The position numbers and the translations under genes are program-made. Shown here piece after piece: positions 56,588 through 64,000 of a DNA stretch of 64,000 nt. Within the stretch, counting starts at the first letter, position 1; each line of letters opens with the position of its first letter. The DNA lies in assembly GCA_037176705.1 (NCBI GenBank), contig CM073907.1, positions 10,075,001 to 10,139,000 of the forward strand. Direction: 5' to 3'. The notes beneath the pieces are model-generated. The model had not been told where the DNA came from, made no database searches, and saw only the letters and a program-made list of their open reading frames with translations. The stretch is from Molossus alvarezi (lineage: Eukaryota > Chordata > Mammalia > Chiroptera > Molossidae).

Positions 56588-56799
56588 TTTTTTTTTCTTT
56601 ATTGACTTTAGAGAGAGAGGAAGGGAGAAGGAGAGAGAGATAGAAACACTGATGAGAGAGAATATCAACTGGCTGCCTCCTGCACGCCCCCTACTGGGGA
56701 TTGGACCCACAATCTTGGCATGTGCCCTGACGGGGAATCGAACCGGCGACCTCTTGGTGCATGGGTCGACGCTCAACCACTAAGCCACACCAGCTGGGC
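56588..56799 (-). mobile_element. Ves SINE, Ves-B
   Basis: Antisense, near full length. TSD tcaatgtgatttttaa (56572-56587) and tcaacgtgattttaa (56800-56814). Confidence 0.95.
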
Positions 56800-56814
56800 T
56801 CAACGTGATTTTAA

Positions 56815-59367
56815 GAAATGGCCCTGACTCTGGACAGAGCTGGGTGGAATCCAGCCACTAGCCACGCGCTCTGTGGTTTCTCCTAGGCTGACTCCCCTCA
56901 TCTGGAGAATGTTTGAAGGATTTGATAAGAGTCTTCAGGAAAGGACTTAGTAAAGTAAGTCAGGGGATGTGAGCACTCAACAAGGATTGTAAGTGGATTT
57001 CACATTGTTATGACAATGACAGGCACATCGGGTAATCAGAGGTCCATTAGAGTCTATTCTGCACAGGGCTCCTGATAGGACACGTAGAGGAATTATTAAC
57101 TCTGATCACTTTGGGAAAAGCTGGAGCCGTTTTCTGGAAATTTCCAGTACTGTGCTGTCTGTACTAGAGAGAACCAATGAAAGCTGTTTAACTCCAGGTT
57201 CCCCAAATATATTTCCCCGACGCTTTCTTTCTGACATGACCCCCATCAGTGGTCCAAATGATTTATGGGTTCTTTGCACTCTGCTTTGAAAAATCCTGAG
57301 AGAGTATAATGTTAACAATCTGTTCATATTTAAGAAGGGAAACACTATGATTTAAATACGGAAAACATTCATTCAAGGTTATGCTTTTCTCAGATTCTAA
57401 TTCTAAACTTAAGGTATTTTTGTTGAGATACCAGACCTCTTTGACAATCCTACTTGAATTAATACTGGCAAAGGAACATCTACTCTGCATCACCCCAAGG
57501 CACACACATCACACCAAAAACAGATCTTTGCTGGAGGAGAAGGGAGGGCAGTGGGTCCTAGGAGGCTGGGAGGTCCCAGTCTGTGGGGCAGGTGTATCTT
57601 ATTTTAGCATCTTTGTCCCTACCGTGCAAAGGTACCCAACCTGTGCATCCTTCAAAATGTTAGACTGTTAAACTACAATCACTCAGGACTTTCTTAATAA
57701 ATATACATCTTAAAATCTGTAGGGTACGAACAACAGCATTTTAACTTGCAAATTTGGGGGAAATGTTATACTAAGGAAGACTAATGCAGTTCTCCCCAAA
57801 GCATCATTTATCGGTACATACAGATCCCACTATTCTATCTAATCACTCTGATTAGGTGGTGGCACATATTTGCATAACACGTGTGTTCCCGTAGACCAGT
57901 GAATGTATGCACACACGTAGAGAGTGTGTATACATAGCCATGTAATACAGTATGTTACTGTGTTCTCAAATCCCGCCATCATTCAATGCCTTGCCAAATA
58001 GCGTTGTAGGCAAAGCGCCAGAACCTTCCATTTCCCCACTGAAGTCACGGGGAGCCTCTCCGAACGTGGCGAAATACATTTGCCAAGTTATGTGCATGAA
58101 AACCCCCTTTGATCTTTCCGAGTCATAAATATGTAATAAACGACATGGCTGCCCCGGTGATCTGTCCGACATCAATCTTCACCTTCCCTTTTTATGGGTT
58201 CATCAAAGTAAGATATGATCAAGGTACAAAAGAGTTAAAGAAGCTGTTTATTTTAATGTTTCCTTGGAGAGCATGCGTGTTCTGGTGAGTACAAATTATA
58301 TAGATAATATTTCATGAATGATGTTGAAGCATTAAAAATCACCTCTACTCTTGAAGTGAACACAAGCCTGGCTCCCTGCCAAGGTTCCTTCAGCCCACGA
58401 TGCTCCTAAAAGATCTAGAGTCATTTATTCTTCCAGGATGATACCAGAGTGCTTCTCAAACCTCTGTTCTCAGTCACACACCAGATTCTTCGCAGTAACC
58501 CCTTTTGATTTTTCTTAAAGGGCAGAAAATTGCACCCTAAGCAGCTATTTGGCTTGAGCTAGAGTGCTGACCCATATCAGGGATTATTCAAATGTTTTGA
58601 ATGTTAACAGTCAAAATGAGGTTTATGGAGAATAGGAACAGGCAGGGATTACGGTAGCCAAGGACGAGACGTGTTGTTTAATCATTGAAAGGGAAGAGTC
58701 CTGGCATCTACGCCCAGTGGTGGGGTGTGGAGTGTTTTTACCATCAGGGGGCAAACGCAAGTTGCATCAGGTGATGAAATCTTCCAATTGACTCCTGTGA
58801 AATATCCTAGGGAAGCAGGAAAATTATGCCAGCTATAAATTGAGTGAGTGCTGGGGTGGGTAGTAAAATCTACATTTTTTTTTTCCACAAGGGACAAATA
58901 AGATTGAATTAAGTGTTTCCATCGTTAGAAGGATGTAAGTGTTACCTTGTAACAGAACAGAATAATTATCGGAGTTTATTCTGATACATTTAGTGCCGTT
59001 AAGGAGAATGATTTATGTCAATGGGCACATTTTCACAAGTGTGAGCTGTGTGCTTTTTTCACGGTAGCACAAAATGGACTGGGCTTTGGTGAATGGTCAG
59101 CAATAAACCAGAGAATTCTCTCTATTTACATCGTTATTTTCCCAGGGAAAGGGAGAAAAGACTCTCAACAGGACCATAAATTTCAATAATGTGGAAATAT
59201 ACCCCCAAATTTTAATCTCAGCTGTTCAAATAATTCATAATACAAATTTGGTAAAAAAAAAAAAAAAGAATGAAAGAATTTTTCATGCTGATACATTACC
59301 TGAAGCAAATAAAAAATGAAAACAACTTAAGAAATTTCTGAAATGGGAATATTCTGCCCCTTGGCAA
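56815..59367. other. 2.5-kb unique sequence, no gene
   Basis: No repeat recognised apart from a short A-run near 59254-59267. Open frames stay below 100 codons. Confidence 0.55.
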
Positions 59368-59382
59368 AAAGGAACAGTAGGT

Positions 59383-59597
59383 CTGGCTGGTGTGGCTCAG
59401 TGGTTGAGTATTGACCCATACACCAAGGTCGCCGGTTTGATTCCTGGTCAGGGCACATGCCCAGGTTGTGGGCCCAATCCCCAGTGGGGGACATGCAGGA
59501 AGTGGCCAATTGATGTTCTCTCTCATCGATGTTTCTGTCTCTCTCTCCCTCTCCCTTATTCTCTCTCTAAAATAAATAAAGGAAAAAAAAATTTTTT
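59383..59597 (+). mobile_element. Ves SINE, Ves-B
   Basis: ctggctggtgtggctcagtg to tctctaaaataaataaag. TSD aaaggaacagtaggt (59368-59382) and aaaggaacaataggt (59598-59612), one mismatch. Confidence 0.95.
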
Positions 59598-60139
59598 AAA
59601 GGAACAATAGGTCATACCAGAAAAAGATCATGAATAGTCATGAATTCTATCTCAAATAAATCTATGGTTTACAGTAGTCTTATTGTGACTTTCTGCTCAA
59701 AAACAAAACAAGACAAAAACTGGTCTTTGCTTTGCACCAAAAAACTTTTGCTACGGAGTCTTCACTTAAAAACAGAGATCACCAGATTGGATTTAAAACA
59801 CCAACAACAACAAAAAGCAACTAATTCTATAACCCCTACAAGATACACACTTTAGATTCAAAGATAGAAATAAGTTGGAAAATTTAAAAAGAGATCTAAA
59901 GAAATACATACATAATCGCTATAATATTATTTTTAATTATAATACATACTAGCTATAAATGAATATACACATCCAGAAACAGAATCCCAAACGTATGAAA
60001 TAAAAAACTACTTGAAAAGAAATATCAAACACTCGATAATAATTGCTGGAGATATCAATCGCTCACTCTCAATTACTGATAGTACAAATAGATAGAAATT
60101 CAGAAAGCTTCTAGAAGACTTGGACAAAACTATCACACA

Positions 60140-60358
60140 ATTTTTTAAAAATATGGTTTTACTGAATTTTTTTTAGAGAGAGGAGGGAGAGACAGATAGA
60201 AACATCCACGTGAGAGAGAGACATCAATCGGCTTCCTCCTGCACGCCCCCTACTGGGGGCTGAGCCCACAACCCGGGCATGTGCCCTGATCTGGAATTGA
60301 ACCGGGGCCTCTCAGTCCATGGGACAAGGCTCAATCCACTGAGTCACACAGGCCGGGC
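60140..60358 (-). mobile_element. Divergent Ves SINE inside L1
   Basis: Antisense. Right end actgagtcacacaggccggg, body with catccacgtgagagagagac. Weak TSD tatcacaca / tgtcacact. Confidence 0.87.
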
Positions 60359-60489
60359 TGTCACACTCTGTGATCTAACTGACATACACAAGCATCAACT
60401 GCTACCAAAGAGACATTTGTTTCAAGCGCACACAGATCAGTCTCCGTCATTTGCCTTATGCTGGGCCACAACCTAAGTCTCAATGAGTT

Positions 60490-60575
60490 TAGTGTGGTGA
60501 TTTGAGGGGAATGGGGGTAGAAGAGGGTATACTGGGGATAAATGGTGATGGAAAAAATAAAATAAACAAACAGAA
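60490..60575 (+). mobile_element. L1 3'-UTR piece inside an older L1
   Basis: gtgatttgaggggaatgggg, then ggggataaatggtgatggaa and an A-rich end match the 3' UTR at 1375-1420. It sits in the middle of ORF2 homology, so it is a separate, very short insertion. Confidence 0.6.
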
Positions 60576-60889
60576 AACATTTTAAATACGTTGTTATCAG
60601 ACAAATATGTTCTCTGACCACAAGGAATTAAACTAAAGATCATCAACAAACAGGAAACTTGGAAAACTTTTCCTATCCCCAGACAATGAACACACTTCTA
60701 AATAACCCACAAGAAGACACAATGAAAACGGAGAATTTAGAAAAAGGCTTCAAGAAGACAGTAAAGACCTGTATCATCCTACATGGAATCCTGTTGAAAT
60801 ATTTTGAACATTATTTTAATTGACAAACACTTCTCTCCGCCCCTCCCCTTGTCACTATCCATCACTGTCACAATTACTCTGGTACCGAT

Positions 60890-61045
60890 TTGCTTATTAT
60901 TCTCACGGTAGATTCCCTGAAATGGGACTTCAAGGCAAGAGATATAAAAATTTCAAAGATCTTTGTACATATTGTCAAACTGCCTTTCAAAGAGTTTCTG
61001 TTACTTTGAAAGCGCCCCTGAAGTGAAGAGAAGTGTCAGATGTAT
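60890..61045 (-). mobile_element. Old L1 ORF2 3' fragment (antisense)
   Basis: agattccctgaaatgggact, then catattgtcaaactgccttt and ctgttactttgaaagcgccc follow the antisense end of old L1s. Opposite orientation to the preceding L1. Confidence 0.55.
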
Positions 61046-61677
61046 CACCTCGTTCTGACTCCTGTGTTTTAAACCGTCACCAGAATGCATTCAATGGGAG
61101 AGAAATGACAACATCCTGTGTTAATTTGCATGCTTTCCAAACGTACTTGTTGTATCCCTACCATGTGTCAGCCACTGTGCTAGAGAGACTCACACTAGAG
61201 ATGTTGACAAAGGTGCTCATACCACGCAGACATCAACCTGCGAAGTTAGGAGGCAGAGACCAGGAACAAGAGACTCTTCACGTGAAACAGCAAACAAACA
61301 CGGGGTTTTAAATGATGAGACAGTGGTATCTTAAACATAAGGAGTTTTGAGTGCACTTAGCAGAAACCTGAAACACCAAAATAAATAAATAAATAAACAA
61401 GCAAGCAAACCCCAAACAAATAAACAAGCAAACGAAACAATGGAAAGGCTGTTCATGTAACTTTTTAAAAATGTTCCATTTCAAACATGTGCCAAAAGAA
61501 CGTTTATCCCTGACTATGTTACTGAAATGCGTATTTACAGAACACACTTGTCTAAATGCCCCACAGAATCTTTTGATGTTACATTGTAGCTATTGTGCCT
61601 TTACCTGTGCTGGGAGCCTTACATTTTAACTGGAAGAATTGTGAACAACAACAATAACAAAATGTGCCTTTAGGATT
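61046..61677. other. Unique sequence with (AAAT)/(AAAC)-type repeat
   Basis: aataaataaataaataaaca then caagcaagcaaac at about 61379-61440. A possible ancient-repeat motif lies near 61140-61195 (taccatgtgtcagccactgt). No gene seen. Confidence 0.5.
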
Positions 61678-61744
61678 CACCTACTGCTGTTGTAACAAAT
61701 TATCATAAATATAGCAACTCAAAGCAACACACGTTTCTTTTTTA

Positions 61745-61925
61745 TAAGTGTTTTCACTAATTTTACAAGGAGAGGGGGTGAGACAGAGAAACATCACATT
61801 GACTGGTTGCCTCTCATACTGACCCTGACCAAGGATCGAACCTGCAAACTGGGCATGTGCCCTGACTGGGAATGGAACCAGCAACCTTTCCGTGCCGATG
61901 CTCAATTGACACTTTGTGCCAGGAC
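61745..61925 (-). mobile_element. Old divergent Ves-like SINE in the LTR
   Basis: Antisense, strongly diverged: gagacagagaaacatcacat, then ctgactgggaatggaaccag. TSD gcaacacacgttt (61724) and gcaacccacattt (61926) supports an insertion. Confidence 0.75.
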
Positions 61926-62199
61926 GCAACCCACATTTTTTTCTTATAATTCTGGAGGTCAGAAAAACGGAAATGGGTTTCACTAGGTCAGATTCAAGGT
62001 GTTGGCTCTGGTGCATGCCTCCTGGAGGTTCCAGGGGAGAAGTTAGCCCCCTGTTTTTTCAATAGCTTCTAGAAGCTGCTTCTTTTCCTGACTCATAACC
62101 ACCCCCTCCATCTCCAAAGCCAGCAGCTTTGTCAGCTCTTTCTCATTCTGCTTCCATTGACACATCTCTTGCCTCTTCTCTCTCTCTCTCTCTCTTTCT

Positions 62200-62411
62200 C
62201 TCCCCCCCTTTATTGATTTTAGAGAGAGAGGAAGAGAGAGGGAGAGGGAGAGAGAGAAACATCGATGAGAGAGAACATCGACTGGCCGCCTCCTGCATGC
62301 CCCCCACTGGGGATCAGACCCGCAACCTGGGCAGGTGTCCTGATTGGGAATCGAACTGGCAACCTCTTGGTTCATGGGTTGAGGCTCAACCACTGAGCCA
62401 CACCGGCCGGA
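62200..62411 (-). mobile_element. Ves SINE, Ves-B, in the LTR
   Basis: Antisense, near full length: ctttattgattttagagaga to actgagccacaccggccgga. A CT repeat at its tail side hides the TSD. Confidence 0.93.
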
Positions 62412-62588
62412 CTCTGAATCTTCTAAGGATCTTTGTGATTTCACTAGCAACCCAGGATAATCTCCCCACCTCAATGCCCTTAACTTCACATTTGCAAAAT
62501 CCCCTTTGCCACACGGGGTAACACATCCATAAGCTGCATGAATTAGGACTGAGACAACTTTGGGGGGGGAGCTACTCTTCTGCCTACA

Positions 62589-63057
62589 TCAACTATATTC
62601 TATGAAAACGTAAGGTTTTATAACAAATTGTACATAAGACGGGATAACTGCCATTGTGTTCATTTTGTAAACATTCAATGAATTGTGCTCTAGTTTGTGA
62701 TATAGTTGGAATATATAGTGATGAACTGTGAGAAAATAGTACCTTTTCCTTTTCCTTAATCACTTGTTACTACCATTTTCTCATTTCAGACTAAGATTAG
62801 TGGTTATTCCAAAATCTACTTGCCAGCGAATGAGAATAATGAAGCCAGGTTATTTTGTCTATTAATAACTCTGCATTACACATGATGTTTTTTATTCCAC
62901 GGGGCAAAAGGGACTTCACAAATGAGAAAAGTCAGTACCAATGCTCAATACACACCCAAGAAATTAGGATTTGCTCTCTATAAGAAAAGACACATTTTAA
63001 TTCTCTCATTCCCCCCTCTTATTATGTGACTTTAATAAAATGTCATAATGGAAGTAG
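62589..63057. other. AT-rich unique sequence
   Basis: No gene or repeat recognised. Confidence 0.5.
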
Positions 63058-63240
63058 CTAAGTGATTTGGAATCAGGCCAAACGGAGTTCAAATCCTGGC
63101 TTTTATACCTACCAGATATTTGCATGAAGGTCATCTCTTTAATGTTTCTGAGCTTTTGTAAAGTGGACATTGTAATAGTTCCCACACTAGGATAATGTAA
63201 ATATTCGGTAAAAGAAGGTATGAAAACGATCTAGCTTGTA
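63058..63240 (+). mobile_element. MIR
   Basis: gatttggaatcaggccaaac, gttcaaatcctggcttttat, ctctttaatgtttctgagct and gtaaagtggacattgtaata align in order with the sense MIR consensus. Confidence 0.82.
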
Positions 63241-63622
63241 ACTTATCCTCAAAAATGTTAGCTAACTTTGCTCTACTATCCTGACTTTTAAAATTATCAC
63301 ATTCCATTACTTCGGTAGATTTGTCTTTTTGCTAATAGCTAAAAGATGTGAAAATATTTTATTCTATTGATTGAAAAGAAAAATCAAGACAACTGGTTTC
63401 CCTTCTACTGAATTATGAATGTTAATATATGTCTGTATTCTATTTGTCTGCAGGTACTTTTGAGGTAGAGTGATATGTTTCAGATTATATTCTGAATAAG
63501 TGATGAGATTTGTAGACTTTCATTCATAGCTGTTCAGCAACCAAGAGTGTATGGTGGAAATAGAGACAGAGATCATTGATAAAGGACAAACATTCTACAT
63601 AGAATGCTGTGTTCTATGCAAC
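63241..63622. other. AT-rich unique sequence
   Basis: Nothing recognised. Confidence 0.5.
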
Positions 63623-63639
63623 AGATGACCCAACTTTTT

Positions 63640-63903
63640 TTTTTTGTTTGTTTGTTGTTTTTATCCTCACCCGAGGATATTTTTCCATTTTTTGTACAGA
63701 TAGAGTGGGAGGGAGAGAGAGGAAGGGAGAGAGAGAGAGAAACATCGATGTGAAAGGGACACATCGAGTGGCTGCCACCCGCACGACCAACCAGGGCCGG
63801 GGACAAACTGCAACCGAATTACGTGCCCTTAGCGGGAACCGAACCCGGGTCTCTCCGGACCGCAGGCCGACGCTCTAACCGCTGAGCCAAACCGGCCAGG
63901 GCG
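63640..63903 (-). mobile_element. Ves SINE, Ves-A
   Basis: Antisense, full length and close to consensus (ttatcctcacccgaggatat to agccaaaccggccagggc). TSD agatgacccaacttttt (63623-63639) and agatgacctaacttttt (63904-63920), one mismatch. Confidence 0.95.
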
Positions 63904-63920
63904 AGATGACCTAACTTTTT

Positions 63921-64000
63921 AATGCCACTAGACCTTTCTCAAAACAAGGAAAGCTACTTGCTGGAGTCTGGAAAGCCTCTTGAAAAAACTGCTCCTTCAG
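63921..64000. other. Window end, unique
   Basis: Nothing recognised. Confidence 0.5.

Larger units (their letters stand above)
59770..60790 (+). mobile_element. Old L1 ORF2 endonuclease region, interrupted twice
   Basis: Sense ORF2 (endonuclease end and linker): agagatcaccagattggatt, ctacaagatacacactttag, ataattgctggagatatcaa, then gctgggccacaacctaagtc and ttctctgaccacaaggaatt. Interrupted by a divergent Ves (60140-60358) and a small L1 3'-UTR piece (about 60490-60575). Many stops. Confidence 0.78.
61678..62588 (+). mobile_element. MLT1-like MaLR LTR, cut by two SINEs
   Basis: Sense LTR pieces in order: gctgttgtaacaaattatca; ataattctggaggtcagaaa; gattcaaggtgttggctctg; ctccatctccaaagccagca; then after a SINE aacccaggataatctcccca, tttgccacacggggtaacac and tttgggggggga with cttctgcctac. 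An ancient non-coding LTR of the ERVL-MaLR class. No internal retroviral coding sequence seen. Confidence 0.8.

Overview
This is mammalian, non-coding DNA, almost certainly from a bat. The main evidence is about 38 tRNA-derived SINEs of the bat Ves type, on both strands. Each has a tRNA-like head (A-box such as tggctcagtggtt, B-box such as ggttcgattcc), a CT-rich body with a catcgatgtttctctctc block, and an A-rich tail, and many have clear target-site duplications (TSDs). I sort them by 3' end: Ves-A (ends near cctcgggtgaggataaaa), Ves-B (ends near tctaaaatcaataaa), Ves-C (carries acatacaagaatcaacc) and a few divergent copies. These labels are mine. The family of bat cannot be fixed from this window.

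The rest of the recognisable content is LINE-1 pieces of different ages, ancient MIR elements, one MER5A-like hAT remnant, two MLT1-like MaLR LTRs, microsatellites and two large tandem arrays. One array is a 48-bp minisatellite of 35 units (26.69-28.35 kb). The other is a 780-bp, nearly pure purine GGAA/GGGA array with a 115-bp higher-order period (35.40-36.18 kb). I found no host protein-coding gene, exon, rRNA or functional tRNA gene. The long open frames come from the two tandem arrays (no stop codons in the unit) or from L1 ORF2.

Layout: 0-5 kb holds L1 3' ends and an internally inverted L1. 5-14 kb has SINEs in AT-rich unique sequence, including two SINEs stacked on one target site near 9.3 kb. 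14-18 kb is a nest in which a young L1 and a SINE share one target site inside an older antisense L1. 19-26 kb is mostly unique. 26.7-28.4 kb is the minisatellite. 28.8-32.3 kb has old L1, MIR and MLT1 pieces. 34.5-39.2 kb has GC/CpG-enriched unique DNA around the purine array. 39-45 kb is SINE-rich and has a composite SINE carrying extra 5' sequence. 45-50 kb contains a CpG-island-like segment (48.74-49.00 kb) and a TAAT-rich patch. 50-57 kb has SINEs and an L1 with a 5' inversion. 57-64 kb holds unique DNA, L1 endonuclease-region remnants, an MLT1 LTR cut by two SINEs, and a MIR.

No genes act together here. The window reads as intergenic or intronic sequence shaped by retrotransposition and tandem-repeat growth, with a few CpG-rich or repeat-poor stretches that could be regulatory. 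I see no convincing new molecular system. The most unusual structures are the minisatellite, the purine array, the shared-target nests and the composite SINE.
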